Of a stretch of 64,000 nt of DNA, positions 8,908 to 19,876 are shown piece by piece. The notes below the pieces were generated by a model. That model was not told the DNA's origin and made no database searches. It worked only from the letters and a program-made list of their open reading frames with translations. Source of the DNA: Bacteroidales bacterium (lineage in GTDB: Bacteria > Bacteroidota > Bacteroidia > Bacteroidales > P3); the NCBI GenBank assembly GCA_009785425.1, contig WQWI01000008.1:1-64000 (forward strand), written 5' to 3'. The translations under genes were made by a program, and so were the position numbers. Position 1 is the first letter of the stretch; every line of letters begins with the position of its first letter.

Positions 8908-10029
8908 TCACAAAATCCGCCAACGCTTTCCGGGTAAAACCTCAACTATTCCGGCAATTTCTAATTGCAATAAAGTTGCAGAAAGTTTCGATAACGGCAG
9001 TTTTAACAAGTCGCAAAGTTCATCAACAATGGCTTCAGGGTGGTTTTGTAAAGCCTCGAAAACAACACGTTGATCATCGGGAAGTTCGATAAATAGTTTT
9101 TTCTGAATTTGTCTCGTCATTCCGAGCGAAGTCGAGGAAGCCCCTTGATTTTTCTCCAAGTCCCAGTTGAGCAAATAGCGAACATCTCGTGCACTTTCAA
9201 TCAATGCCGCTTTATTGGTTTTAATGAGAAAATTACACCCGGCCGAACGTTCATCATTCAATCGTCCGGGAACCGCAAACACATCACGATTGTAACTGTT
9301 GGCGATATCTGCAGTAATGAGAGCTCCGCCGTGTCGTGCCGCTTCAACCACAATCGTGGCATCAGAAAGTCCTGCAATAATGCGATTCCTCGAAGGAAAA
9401 TTCACTGCGTCGGGATTGGTTTTGGATAAAAAATCAGTCAACAAACCTCCGTTTTTAAGCATTTTTTTTGCTAAATTTCGATTCTGATGTGGATAAATTC
9501 GATCCAAACCATGGCCTAAAACTCCCACAGTTGCCAACTGATTGTCTAACGCTATTTGATGCGCCAAAGTATCGATTCCGTATGCCAAGCCACTAATCAC
9601 TAAAACATTGTCGTTTTTCAAATCCGAGAGTACGTCGGCAATCGTTTGTCGTCCGTAATCCGTACATTTTCGCGTACCAACTATACTCACAATTTTTTCG
9701 GCATTCAAATCTGCATTTCCTTTGAAATAGAGCATCAGCGGGCTATCCGAACAATGAGAAAGCCGTCGCGGATAATTTTCATCTTTGAAAAAAAACGTTT
9801 GAATTTGATGTTTTTCGATGAACAAAAGCTCTTCTTCTGCACGTTTCAATACATTTTGCGACACAATTTTTTGTGCGGTGATTCGTCCGATTTCCGGAAT
9901 TTTTTCCAAGTTTCGCTTTTTCTCTTTGAAAACGGCTTCCGCACTTCCGCAAAAATTCACAAGGCTTTTCCCGAGCTTATCGCCAATCCCGGGCAAAAGC
10001 GTTAATCCGATGTTGTAAAGTAGTTCCAT
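8908..10029 (-). CDS. dprA: DNA processing protein DprA, with in-frame repeat insertion
   Basis: SIVGTRKCTDYGRQ, SGLAYGIDTLAH, GLLTDF, FPSRNRIIAGLSDATIVVEA. Confidence 0.95.
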   Translation of the reverse strand: MELLYNIGLTLLPGIGDKLGKSLVNFCGSAEAVFKEKKRNLEKIPEIGRITAQKIVSQNVLKRAEEELLFIEKHQIQTFFFKDENYPRRLSHCSDSPLMLYFKGNADLNAEKIVSIVGTRKCTDYGRQTIADVLSDLKNDNVLVISGLAYGIDTLAHQIALDNQLATVGVLGHGLDRIYPHQNRNLAKKMLKNGGLLTDFLSKTNPDAVNFPSRNRIIAGLSDATIVVEAARHGGALITADIANSYNRDVFAVPGRLNDERSAGCNFLIKTNKAALIESARDVRYLLNWDLEKNQGASSTSLGMTRQIQKKLFIELPDDQRVVFEALQNHPEAIVDELCDLLKLPLSKLSATLLQLEIAGIVEVLPGKRWRIL

Positions 10030-10175
10030 ACCCTATATAACGCAAAAAAGTCGTTTTTCGTATAAAAAATTCCTTAAAAAATGTTAAAATGTTGATAACT
10101 TTCTGAAATTGTTAATAAGCTTGGTGAAAAAATATCATTTTTTTTTCGTACCTTTGTAAAAAATTATGCCCAAAA

Positions 10176-11552
10176 ATGACCGACACTACAAATATTGCTC
10201 AAGATACAGAACAACCCGAATATAACACGCTCGATGAACGCCCAATCATCAAAGAGGATAACAAATATAACACACGAGGCTGTTGTCGCAAACCTACTCT
10301 GGAAGACCCAACTCGCGCACAACAAATGTGTTGCTGTGCCAAGTTGGCAACGTTCGACTGGACAAAAGGATTAACCGGTGCCGATGATACTTCCAAGTAC
10401 AATGTAATCGAAGTTCGTTTTAAAAATTCGCACAAAGACTTTTATCGAAATGTTGACGCAACAACGGTTTTGGCAGTTGGCGAAATTGTTGTTGTAGAAG
10501 CACCGACCGGACACGATGTTGGAGTTATCACACTGACGGGCTCTGCAGCTCATCTGCAATACCGCAAACGTCAGAATGTTTTGCCTGTTGAGGAATTACG
10601 AAAAGTGCTTCGAAAAGCACGCCAAAACGATGTTGACAAGTGGAATAAAACCATCGATTTGGAAAAAGAAACTCAAATCAGAGCCCGAAGAATCGCCAAC
10701 GATATGGGGCTCAAAATGAAAATTAACGATGTCGAATATCAAGGCGATGGTAGTAAAGCCACGTTTTTCTACACTGCCGATGATCGCGTGGATTTTCGAC
10801 AACTGATCAAGGTTTATGCCGAGGAATTTCGTATTCGAATTGAAATGCGGCAAATCGGTGCACGCCAAGAAGCGATGCACCTCGGCGGGATTGGTTCGTG
10901 CGGAAGAGAGTTGTGTTGTGTCACATTTTTGAGCAATTTTCACACGGTTTCGACACATACGGCACGTGTGCAACAACTATCGCTAAATCCTCAAAAATTA
11001 GCCGGGCAATGCGGAAAACTGAAGTGTTGCCTGAACTACGAATACGAAATGTACAAAGAAGCAGCGAAAGATTTTCCCGATCCCGAAATTCCGTTGTTTT
11101 TCAGAAAGGGCAAGGCTATTTGGCAGAAAACCGATGTGTTTGCACGAACAATGTATTATGCCTACGCCAACAATCAAGGTGAATTGATGGGGCTTCCGGT
11201 TGAATCTGTTCATGAAATTATCAAACTGAATCAAGAGAAAGATTTTCCGGAAGGCTTGGAGCAGTTCACAAAAAAAGGCAAAATTAAAACATTGCCGAGT
11301 GAAGGTGCCGAGTTCTTCGATAATGTTGTCGGACAAGATGATTTGACACGTTTTGACAAGAAAAAATCTCGTCCTCAAAATTCGCGTCCGCCACGTCAAC
11401 CGCGAGAAAACCACCGCAATGCGAAAGGCGAATCTAACGAAGCAAAGCCACGCCCAAACAATCCTGAACAACGTTCGGAAAAGCCCATTCAGCGACCTGT
11501 TCGACAAATCCAAAAACCGATTTTAAAACCCAAAAACAATCCGGATGCGTAA
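10176..11552 (+). CDS. PSP1 domain protein (RicT-like)
   Basis: GGIGSCGRELCCVTFL, QCGKLKCCLNYEYEMY. Confidence 0.85.
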   Translation: MTDTTNIAQDTEQPEYNTLDERPIIKEDNKYNTRGCCRKPTLEDPTRAQQMCCCAKLATFDWTKGLTGADDTSKYNVIEVRFKNSHKDFYRNVDATTVLAVGEIVVVEAPTGHDVGVITLTGSAAHLQYRKRQNVLPVEELRKVLRKARQNDVDKWNKTIDLEKETQIRARRIANDMGLKMKINDVEYQGDGSKATFFYTADDRVDFRQLIKVYAEEFRIRIEMRQIGARQEAMHLGGIGSCGRELCCVTFLSNFHTVSTHTARVQQLSLNPQKLAGQCGKLKCCLNYEYEMYKEAAKDFPDPEIPLFFRKGKAIWQKTDVFARTMYYAYANNQGELMGLPVESVHEIIKLNQEKDFPEGLEQFTKKGKIKTLPSEGAEFFDNVVGQDDLTRFDKKKSRPQNSRPPRQPRENHRNAKGESNEAKPRPNNPEQRSEKPIQRPVRQIQKPILKPKNNPDA

Positions 11553-12012
11553 ATTAATTTTTCTGCTGTTGTGTGCGTATTTGGTGTCCTGTTCGCCATC
11601 GAGTAACGCCATCTTGTACGAATCTGTGGCGATTCCGGAAGCAGGTTGGACGATTGACAATCCGGTACGGTTTACGGTGGAAATTACAGATACAACGCAG
11701 CTTTACGACATTTACATCACCTTGCGACACAACACAGATTACCAATGGATGAATTTGTTTTTGTTTTTGAAAACGTTTTATCCCTGTTTGGAGTTTTCGC
11801 GTGACACACTAGAGTGTTTCTTAGCAGACGAGACAGGACGCTGGTTTGGAAGAGGTACCTCTTCTGTGAGAAATAATGTGATGCTTTTACAAAGAAATGT
11901 AAGATTTCCGCAAAAAGGACGTTATCAATTTGTGTTTACCCATGGCATGCGTACGGAAAATCTACAAAATATCATGGATTTAGGCATGAAAATTGTGCCG
12001 GCAAGAAATTAA
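11545..12012 (+). CDS. gldH: Gliding motility lipoprotein GldH
   Basis: Lipobox LVSC; YITLRHNTDYQWMNLFLFLK; position between ricT-like gene and PBP1A. Confidence 0.75.
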   Translation: MRKLIFLLLCAYLVSCSPSSNAILYESVAIPEAGWTIDNPVRFTVEITDTTQLYDIYITLRHNTDYQWMNLFLFLKTFYPCLEFSRDTLECFLADETGRWFGRGTSSVRNNVMLLQRNVRFPQKGRYQFVFTHGMRTENLQNIMDLGMKIVPARN

Positions 12013-12019
12013 TGTAAAG

Positions 12020-14260
12020 ATGACCCAACAAAGAAAAAAAATGAGTTTAACAAAAAAATTATGGCTGATTTTCGCAGGACTTTGGACTTCTGTAATCATG
12101 CTTTTTGTCGGTATTTCGCTCGGTTGGTTCGGATTTATGCCCACATTTGAAGAGTTAGAAAACCCTCGAACCAATTTAGCAACGGAAATTATTTCTTCTG
12201 ACGGAGTTGTGTTGGGTACATTTTTCATCGAAAACCGTGTAAATGTTGACTATTCGCAACTTTCGCCATACTTGATTCAGGCGTTGGTTGCTACGGAAGA
12301 TGAACGATTTCATCAGCATTCAGGTATAGATGCCCGTGCATTGATGCGTGTGGTTGTGAGAACCGTAATGTTGCAACAAGGCGGACAAGGAGGCGGTAGC
12401 ACAATCTCTCAACAATTGGCAAAAAATTTGTTTCCAAGAGAGCATAGAAACACACTTGGTTTAGTGATGCAAAAATTTAGGGAATGGGTTATTGCCGTAA
12501 GGCTCGAACGCAGTTATACCAAAGAGGAAATCATCGCAATGTATTTCAACACGGTAGATTTCGGCAACAATTCGTTCGGTGTTCAAACCGCCGCCAACAC
12601 GTATTTTGGTGTGAATCAAGAAAATTTGAAAGTTGAAGAAGCCGCATTATTAGTCGGGATATTACAGGCTCCATCATTTTTTAGTCCGGTACGACATCCC
12701 GAACGGGCTACACGTCGTCGTGATGTAGTGCTTGGCCAAATGCTTAGGGCAGGATACCTGACAAGAGAAGAACACGACAGCATTCGTCAAGTCCCGTTGG
12801 ATATGTCAAGATTCAGACAGCAAGATCACAGAGCCGGTTTGGCACCATATTTTCGTGAGTTTCTGCGCATGTATGTGAGAGATTGGATCGCGAATAACCC
12901 AAGACCCGATGGAACAAGGCACAACCTTTACAGAGACGGATTAAGAATTTATACCACGATAGATTCTCGGATGCAGCGTTATGCCGAAGAAGCCGTTGCC
13001 GAACACTTGTCAAACAATCTGCAACCGGCGTTTTTCAGACAGTTGAGGCATTTGAGAAATCCGCCGTTTAGCAATAATATCTCGTCTGATGATGCTCGAC
13101 GGATAGTGACTCAATCCATGAGAAGGTCAGATCGCTACCGTCAAATGAGGCGTGCCGGAGCATCAAATTCAGAAATCGAAGAAGCATTCCATACACCTGT
13201 AAGAATGCGGGTTTTTTCCTGGCAAGGCACATTAGACACTGTGATGTCTCCGTGGGATTCGCTGCTTTATCACAAATGGTTTTTGCATGCAGGCTTAATG
13301 GCTGTTGAGCCGCAAACAGGGCATATAAAGGCTTACGTTGGCGGAATTAACTACGATTTTTTCCAGTTTGACAATGTAACCGGAGGCCGCAGGCAAATTG
13401 GCTCGGTATTCAAGCCATTTATTTATACAATGGCTATGGCGGATGGCTATTTGCCTTGCGATAAAATTCCGAATGTGCAAGTGTGTATAGAACTACCCGG
13501 ACGGCAGGATGATTGGTGCCCGAGAAATTCCTCAACTCTAAGAGAAGGAGAGATGGTCACTATGCAATGGGCTTTAGCACGCTCTGTAAACTTTGTTTCT
13601 GCTTATTTGATTAGACGATTCCCACCGCAATCCGTAATCAATTTAGTTCGAAAAATGGGCATCGAAGCCCCTATAGAGCCGGTACCGTCAATTGCCTTGG
13701 GAGTTTCCGATATATCCGTATTTGAAATGGCAGGAGCAATGGCAACTTATGCCAATAGAGGAGTTTTTATTCGACCGTCATTCATCACAAGTATTGTAGA
13801 TCGCAACGGAGTTGTTATCTATCGTCCCGTACCGGAACAAAATGAAGCCATGAGCGAACGAACGGCTTATCTGACTTTAAGGCTTATGCAAGGTGTTACA
13901 GAATTCGGTACAGGAGTGCGTTTGCGAACCAGATATGGTTTTAATATGCCTATCGCCGGAAAAACAGGAACAACCCAAAATAACTCCGATGGTTGGTGGG
14001 TTGGCATAACTCCGCAATTAGCCACAACTGTTTGGGTTGGTGGCGAAGTACGCTCAATTCACTTCCCAAATATCACCTACGGACAAGGTGCAAACATGGC
14101 TTTGCCGATTTGGGCACGCTTTATGCAAAGGGTGTACCGCAACGAATCAATCAATCTCTATCGAGGTCCTTTTGCGACTCCTCCGGGAATCAACTATAAT
14201 TTCAATTGTGAAGAAACCGAACAAGAGGATCCTGAAGGTGGGTTTGATGATATATTCTAA
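12020..14260 (+). CDS. Penicillin-binding protein 1A (transglycosylase/transpeptidase)
   Basis: ATEDERFHQHSGID, GGSTISQQLAKNLFPRE, IGSVFKPFIYTMA, AGKTGTTQNNSDGWWVG. Confidence 0.93.
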   Translation: MTQQRKKMSLTKKLWLIFAGLWTSVIMLFVGISLGWFGFMPTFEELENPRTNLATEIISSDGVVLGTFFIENRVNVDYSQLSPYLIQALVATEDERFHQHSGIDARALMRVVVRTVMLQQGGQGGGSTISQQLAKNLFPREHRNTLGLVMQKFREWVIAVRLERSYTKEEIIAMYFNTVDFGNNSFGVQTAANTYFGVNQENLKVEEAALLVGILQAPSFFSPVRHPERATRRRDVVLGQMLRAGYLTREEHDSIRQVPLDMSRFRQQDHRAGLAPYFREFLRMYVRDWIANNPRPDGTRHNLYRDGLRIYTTIDSRMQRYAEEAVAEHLSNNLQPAFFRQLRHLRNPPFSNNISSDDARRIVTQSMRRSDRYRQMRRAGASNSEIEEAFHTPVRMRVFSWQGTLDTVMSPWDSLLYHKWFLHAGLMAVEPQTGHIKAYVGGINYDFFQFDNVTGGRRQIGSVFKPFIYTMAMADGYLPCDKIPNVQVCIELPGRQDDWCPRNSSTLREGEMVTMQWALARSVNFVSAYLIRRFPPQSVINLVRKMGIEAPIEPVPSIALGVSDISVFEMAGAMATYANRGVFIRPSFITSIVDRNGVVIYRPVPEQNEAMSERTAYLTLRLMQGVTEFGTGVRLRTRYGFNMPIAGKTGTTQNNSDGWWVGITPQLATTVWVGGEVRSIHFPNITYGQGANMALPIWARFMQRVYRNESINLYRGPFATPPGINYNFNCEETEQEDPEGGFDDIF

Positions 14261-14370
14261 AAAGTACGGGCTATTCTTTCTGTCATTTTGTCATAATTTT
14301 TTATTTGGAACGACTTTTGTTTGATGTGAGTTGAAAAACATTCGCAAAAAACAAAAAAGGACAAAATACT

Positions 14371-16314
14371 ATGGCAAAAATTATTGGAATTGACCTCGGA
14401 ACATCTAACTCCTGCGTAGCAGTAGTCGAAGGTAACGAACCCGTTGTGATCACAAACAACGAAGGCCGCAGAACAACACCTTCTGTGGTGGCGTTCGTTG
14501 ATGGTGGCGAACGAAAAGTTGGTGATCCTGCCAAACGTCAGGCAATCACAAATCCTCAAAAAACTGTTTTTTCAATCAAACGTTTTATGGGTGAAACCAT
14601 GGAACAAGTGAAAAATGAAATTTCGCGTGTACCATACACTATCGAAGCCGGAAAAAACAACATGGCAACCATCGGTATCGATGGAAAAGCCTACACACCA
14701 CAAGAAATTTCGGCAATGATTCTTCAGAAAATGAAGAAAACAGCCGAGGATTATCTCGGACAAACTGTATCCGGAGCAGTTATTACCGTACCTGCATATT
14801 TCAGCGATTCGCAACGTCAAGCGACAAAGGAAGCCGGAGAAATCGCCGGTTTGAAAGTACACCGTATCATCAACGAGCCAACCGCAGCGGCTTTGGCTTA
14901 TGGTATCGACAAGAAACATCAAGACAGTAAAATTGCTGTATTCGACTTTGGTGGCGGAACATTTGACATCTCAATTCTCGAACTTGGCGACGGCGTGTTC
15001 GAAGTAAAATCAACCAACGGCGACACACATTTGGGTGGTGATGATTTCGACCAAAACATCATTAACTGGTTGGCAGACGACTTCCTAAAAGACAAAGGTA
15101 TCGACTTGCGTAAAGACCCAATGGCTTTGCAGCGTTTGAAAGAAGCTGCAGAAAAAGCAAAGGTCGAGTTGTCAAGTTCGACCTCTACGGAAATCAATCT
15201 GCCGTACATCATGCCGGTAGAAGGGATTCCGCAGCACTTGGTAAAAACGTTGACGCGTGCTGAATTTGAAAAAATCAACGATAGTTTGATTCAACGTTGC
15301 GTTGCACCTTGCGAAAAAGCATTGTCGGACGCAGGGTTAAAGGCATCGGAAATTGACGAAGTGATTTTGGTTGGAGGCTCAACACGTATTCCTGCAATCC
15401 AAGCGTTGGTTGAAAAAATCTTTGGAAAAACGCCGTCAAAAGGTGTAAATCCGGACGAAGTTGTGGCTTTGGGTGCCGCGATCCAAGGTGCTGTTTTGAC
15501 CGGTGAAGTGAAAGACGTGTTGTTGTTGGATGTAACTCCGCTTTCGTTGGGAATTGAAACGATGGGCGGTGTGATGACTAAGCTCATCGACTCAAACACG
15601 ACCATTCCGACCAAAAAATCGGAAACTTTTTCGACTGCAGCAGACAATCAACCCTCTGTTGAAATCCACGTGTTGCAAGGCGAGCGCCCAATGGCAACAA
15701 ACAATAAAACGATTGGACGCTTCCACTTGGACGGCATTCCTTCGGCACCACGCGGGATGCCGCAAATCGAAGTGACTTTTGATATTGATGCAAACGGAAT
15801 TTTGAGCGTGTCGGCATTGGATAAAGGTACCGGAAAATCCCAACAAATTCGTATCGAAGCATCGTCAGGACTCTCGGATGAAGAAATCAAACGCATGAAA
15901 GAAGAAGCCGAAGCCAACGCCGAAGCCGACAAAAAACTGAAAGAAGAAGCCGACAAATTGAACGCTGCAAGTACTATGATTTTTCAAACAGAAAAACAAC
16001 TCAAAGAGTATGGCGAGAAAATTTCAGAAGAAAAACGCATGCCAATCGAAGAAGCCTTGACGGAACTGAAAGAAGCCGAAAGCACAAAAGATATATCCAA
16101 AATCGAACCCGCTCTCGAAAAGCTCAATACCGCATGGACAGCTGCTTCTGAGGAGCTTTACAAAGCTATGAATGACGCACAAGGCGGTGCTCCAAATCCA
16201 TTCGGAAATGCAGATCCGTTTGCAGGAAACACCACTGACACGACAAATGCTCCAACTCAAGACGAAACTGTTACGGATGCCGATTTTGAGGAAGTGGAAG
16301 AGGAAACAAAATAA
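14371..16314 (+). CDS. dnaK: Chaperone DnaK
   Basis: [21 protein letters not shown]... Confidence 0.98.
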   Translation: MAKIIGIDLGTSNSCVAVVEGNEPVVITNNEGRRTTPSVVAFVDGGERKVGDPAKRQAITNPQKTVFSIKRFMGETMEQVKNEISRVPYTIEAGKNNMATIGIDGKAYTPQEISAMILQKMKKTAEDYLGQTVSGAVITVPAYFSDSQRQATKEAGEIAGLKVHRIINEPTAAALAYGIDKKHQDSKIAVFDFGGGTFDISILELGDGVFEVKSTNGDTHLGGDDFDQNIINWLADDFLKDKGIDLRKDPMALQRLKEAAEKAKVELSSSTSTEINLPYIMPVEGIPQHLVKTLTRAEFEKINDSLIQRCVAPCEKALSDAGLKASEIDEVILVGGSTRIPAIQALVEKIFGKTPSKGVNPDEVVALGAAIQGAVLTGEVKDVLLLDVTPLSLGIETMGGVMTKLIDSNTTIPTKKSETFSTAADNQPSVEIHVLQGERPMATNNKTIGRFHLDGIPSAPRGMPQIEVTFDIDANGILSVSALDKGTGKSQQIRIEASSGLSDEEIKRMKEEAEANAEADKKLKEEADKLNAASTMIFQTEKQLKEYGEKISEEKRMPIEEALTELKEAESTKDISKIEPALEKLNTAWTAASEELYKAMNDAQGGAPNPFGNADPFAGNTTDTTNAPTQDETVTDADFEEVEEETK

Positions 16315-16319
16315 TGTTT

Positions 16320-16347
16320 GTAGGGGTCGAAAATTTTCGACCCCTAC
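16320..16347. repeat. 28-nt perfect palindrome, GTAGGGG frame
   Basis: GTAGGGGTCGAAAATTTTCGACCCCTAC. Confidence 0.95.
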
Positions 16348-16380
16348 TTTTATTTCCATTTTTTTTTGTATCTTTGCATT

Positions 16381-18210
16381 ATGTTATTCGAAAAACTTAC
16401 ACAGGATATGATTACACGCATCAGTGGCAAACATCTTTATTACGCGTTTTTGGCGGGAGCCAAGCGCATCTTGGAAGAACAGCAATACCTCAATAAAATT
16501 AACGTTTTTCCTGTTCCGGACGGAGATACGGGAACAAATATGGCTTCGACCGTTCAAGCCATTATTGACAACACCAAAATTCATACCGGTTACAAAGAAA
16601 CAGCTATGTCTGTCGCCGATGCCGCATTGATAGGGGCACGAGGAAATTCCGGAATTATTTTTGCACAATTTTTATTCGGAACTGCCTCTGATTCGCCAAA
16701 CTCAGAAACTATCTCCATTGAAGAGTTTATCGAAAGTGTAAAAGCAGGTGTTAAAGCTGCTTACGAATCAATTTCAAATCCTGTTGAAGGTACAATTATC
16801 ACGCTTTTGCGACGATGGGCAGAAGTTATGGATGAGTCTAAAACGAAAGCAAAAGATTTTGTCGAATTGTTGACTCTCGCCTACCCCGCTTTGGAGGAGG
16901 CTTTGAAGGAGACCAAAAAACTTCTTCCAAAATTGGCAAAAGCCAAAGTCGTTGATTCCGGAGCCCAAGCCTTCGTGTTTTTTGTTCAAGGTGCATTGGA
17001 ATTTCTGACAACAGGAACGCTGAAAGATTTAGCAGGAACACGCTCGCAAACTATCGCAGAAATTGAAGAAGCACACATCGACCATGAAGAAATCAAATTC
17101 AGATATTGCACCGAAGGCATGATGACTTTGGTTAATGATGTGGATTTAAAAAATCTACGACATCAACTTTCTCGATTAGGCGATTCTATTGTGGTTGCAG
17201 GTAGTAGTATGCGTTTGCGTGTACATATTCATACCGACACACCTGCAAAAGTATTTGCCATTTTGTCTCGCTATGGAAACATAGATTTTCAGAAAGTCGA
17301 CGATATGGAATTTCAACACGAATTGCTGACTAAAGGACCCAAAAACAAAATTGGACTACTCATTGACAGTTGTGCAGATATGCCGAAATCAGTCCGTGAA
17401 CAGCACCAAATGCATTTGATTTCATTGAATTTGCATATCGGAAAAAGCCAGTATTTAGACCGTATTTCTATCACACCGAATCAATTTTATCGCTTATTGC
17501 GTAAAGGCGATGAAAAAGAAAAAATATCAACGTCTCAGCCTTCGAAAAAAGATTTTCTCGATAAATACAATTTTATGGCATCGCTTTACGACTCGGTAAT
17601 AAGTTTGAGCGTTTCGTCAAAATTGAGCGGAACTTATCAAAACAGTGCAGATTCTGCAGGGCGCGTGGCTATTAATACTGGTAAGCGAATTTCTGCAATT
17701 GATACTAAACTGTGTTCAGGTACAGAGGGGTTGCTTGCAGTTTTGGCTGCAGAAGCAATCGAAGAAGGATTTTCTCACGAAGAAATTTTAGGCAAAATCA
17801 ACCAATGGATTCCAAAATCTAAAGTTTTTGTGAACACTAAGTCTATTGAAGGATTTATTCGCAGTGGGCGCATTTCTAAAAGTAAAAGTATAATTGCTAA
17901 TTTGCTGGGACTTCGTCCGTTGATTACGATGACGAAGGAAGGTACAGGTGATAAAATCGGCAACTTCAAAGGTCAAGAAAAAATGATTCGTCATAATTTG
18001 GAAATTTTCCGTAAAGATCACGAAGAATTTGGCATTGACAGATACTGTATATGCTATACCGATCAGGCTGAAATACACAAGGCAGAGGAAGTTGCGGAAC
18101 GTATGTATCAAATTTGCGGAAAAAAGGTAGAATACATCACGCAAGTATCGCCTGTTCTCGGCTCTATTGGCTATAACGGTGCTATTGAGGTGGCTTATGT
18201 GATGACGTAA
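16381..18210 (+). CDS. DAK2 (DhaL-like) and DegV fusion protein
   Basis: NVFPVPDGDTGTNMASTVQ, GARGNSGIIFAQFL; C-terminal DegV-like IGLLIDSCADMPKSV. Confidence 0.85.
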   Translation: MLFEKLTQDMITRISGKHLYYAFLAGAKRILEEQQYLNKINVFPVPDGDTGTNMASTVQAIIDNTKIHTGYKETAMSVADAALIGARGNSGIIFAQFLFGTASDSPNSETISIEEFIESVKAGVKAAYESISNPVEGTIITLLRRWAEVMDESKTKAKDFVELLTLAYPALEEALKETKKLLPKLAKAKVVDSGAQAFVFFVQGALEFLTTGTLKDLAGTRSQTIAEIEEAHIDHEEIKFRYCTEGMMTLVNDVDLKNLRHQLSRLGDSIVVAGSSMRLRVHIHTDTPAKVFAILSRYGNIDFQKVDDMEFQHELLTKGPKNKIGLLIDSCADMPKSVREQHQMHLISLNLHIGKSQYLDRISITPNQFYRLLRKGDEKEKISTSQPSKKDFLDKYNFMASLYDSVISLSVSSKLSGTYQNSADSAGRVAINTGKRISAIDTKLCSGTEGLLAVLAAEAIEEGFSHEEILGKINQWIPKSKVFVNTKSIEGFIRSGRISKSKSIIANLLGLRPLITMTKEGTGDKIGNFKGQEKMIRHNLEIFRKDHEEFGIDRYCICYTDQAEIHKAEEVAERMYQICGKKVEYITQVSPVLGSIGYNGAIEVAYVMT

Positions 18211-18340
18211 AAAAAGCAACAAAACGCCGTGTATTTGTTGCTTCATTGCTGCTGCCTACCAGGAACACTCAGACCTTTCGAGTTATGGCATAGATTTGGA
18301 TCATTCCGAATCTTTCTTGGTTCAATTTTTCAAATACCAC
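18209..18340 (-). ncRNA. Putative small RNA 1 (paralogue of 21206-21380)
   Basis: Minus-strand TAATTTTG box (18345-18352); AAGCAACAAA...TTTGTTGCTT terminator followed by a T-run; internal blocks shared with the second locus. Confidence 0.45.
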
Positions 18341-18380
18341 ACCACAAAATTACAGCATTTTTTGAGAAAAACAATACTTT

Positions 18381-19688
18381 TTATTCGGGATTTTTGAAGT
18401 AATCTCCGATGAGATATAAGGGTACATTTGTCATCCAATCTTCTTCTTTGTAGTCGGTAAGCGAAGTACGAATTGCTTTTGTAGGTTTGTGCTTCTCGCA
18501 AAAATACTTGAAGCTTTTAGCTCTTAAGATTTCGCCTGCTTTTACTTCAATCGGTATCAGTTCATCATCCTCATTTTGAACAATAAAATCAAGTTCGTAT
18601 CTTCCGTTTTCAAAAGGATAATAATTGAGTGAAGATTCTTCATTGAGCAAAAGTTGCTGAAAAACATATTGCTCGGTTAATGCACCTTTAAATTCTTCAA
18701 AAACTTCATTTCCATTGACGAGTGTTTTTGCATTTAATTTCGACATCGCTCCAAGTAGTCCGATGTCGTTGTGATATAACTTAAACGCAGAAAAATCTTG
18801 ATAAGCAATAAGCGGTAGAGCAGGCTTTGTAACAGCGTGAATTTTATGCAATAATCCGGCGTCTGTTAGCCATTGAATTGCCAGTTCAAAATCCTTTGCC
18901 CTCGCACCTTCTTTCAATACACCATAAATAAATTTTTTGTTTTCTTTCGCCAATTGTGCAGGAATACTGCTCCAAACCATATTTATTCGTGGCAAAATTT
19001 CTTTTGGTGCGTGTTTTGAGAAATCGCTTTGGTAGTTTTCGATAATCTTATTCTGAATTTGTCGAGCCTTTTTCCAATCTCGATTTTCAGCAAATGCGAC
19101 AACCGCTTCGGGCATTCCTCCTACATAAAAATAGTATCGCAAGAGTTCAATAAATTTCTTAGAAAATAATGGGATGTCAAATAATTTTTCTCTTAGAATT
19201 CTTGCCAAGCCGTTTTCTTCGCCCATTGCAAGTAGAAATTCGTAGAATGACATTGGATAAAGTGTCATCATATCAATCTTCCCAACAGGGAAGGATTCAT
19301 TAGGATGGATATTAGTTCCCAAAAGAGAACCGGCAGCAATGATTTGATATTCTCTTGCTTCTTCACAAAAATACTTTAGCGAAGTAATGCCTCGTTCTAC
19401 GGCTTGAATCTCGTCTAAAACAATCAAAGTGTCTTCGGGTGTGATTTTTAATCCCGAATAAAATTCAAATGCCATAATCAGCCGTTTGGGGTCGAGGTCG
19501 TTCTGAAATATATCTTTCATTTCGTCAGCCCGTTCAAAATTGATATATACCATTTGCTTGTATTCGGACTTTCCGAATTCTTGAAGCAGATAAGTTTTAC
19601 CCACCTGCCTTGCTCCCAAAAGCACAAGCGGTTTTCTATTTCTATTTAATTTCCACTCTAATAGTGATTTAATCTTACTTCTATACAT
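18381..19688 (-). CDS. AAA ATPase with DUF4143-type C-terminus
   Basis: LVLLGARQVGKTYLLQEF, LIVLDEIQAVERGITSLKYFCEE; DUF4143-like C-terminus. Confidence 0.85.
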   Translation of the reverse strand: MYRSKIKSLLEWKLNRNRKPLVLLGARQVGKTYLLQEFGKSEYKQMVYINFERADEMKDIFQNDLDPKRLIMAFEFYSGLKITPEDTLIVLDEIQAVERGITSLKYFCEEAREYQIIAAGSLLGTNIHPNESFPVGKIDMMTLYPMSFYEFLLAMGEENGLARILREKLFDIPLFSKKFIELLRYYFYVGGMPEAVVAFAENRDWKKARQIQNKIIENYQSDFSKHAPKEILPRINMVWSSIPAQLAKENKKFIYGVLKEGARAKDFELAIQWLTDAGLLHKIHAVTKPALPLIAYQDFSAFKLYHNDIGLLGAMSKLNAKTLVNGNEVFEEFKGALTEQYVFQQLLLNEESSLNYYPFENGRYELDFIVQNEDDELIPIEVKAGEILRAKSFKYFCEKHKPTKAIRTSLTDYKEEDWMTNVPLYLIGDYFKNPE

Positions 19689-19876
19689 GTTTTTGCAGTT
19701 TGTTTATTCGTAAAATGACATTTTTTTGCACTTAAATCCGTTGCAAAAATACATTTTTTTGCAGTTAAAAACAAGCTTTTCGCACATTTTTTCCAATTTT
19801 ATGACTGTAGAATGACACATTTTAGCCAAATTTTACGATTTTTTCTATGCCATATTCGATTTTTTTTCTCATATTT

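Noticed and set aside
15291-15956. Overlapping ORFs on the minus strand of dnaK (and similar antisense ORFs over murB, ricT, DUF2723, sufS, ompA-like genes)
   Set aside because: Frame shadows of strongly coding sense genes with no independent promoters
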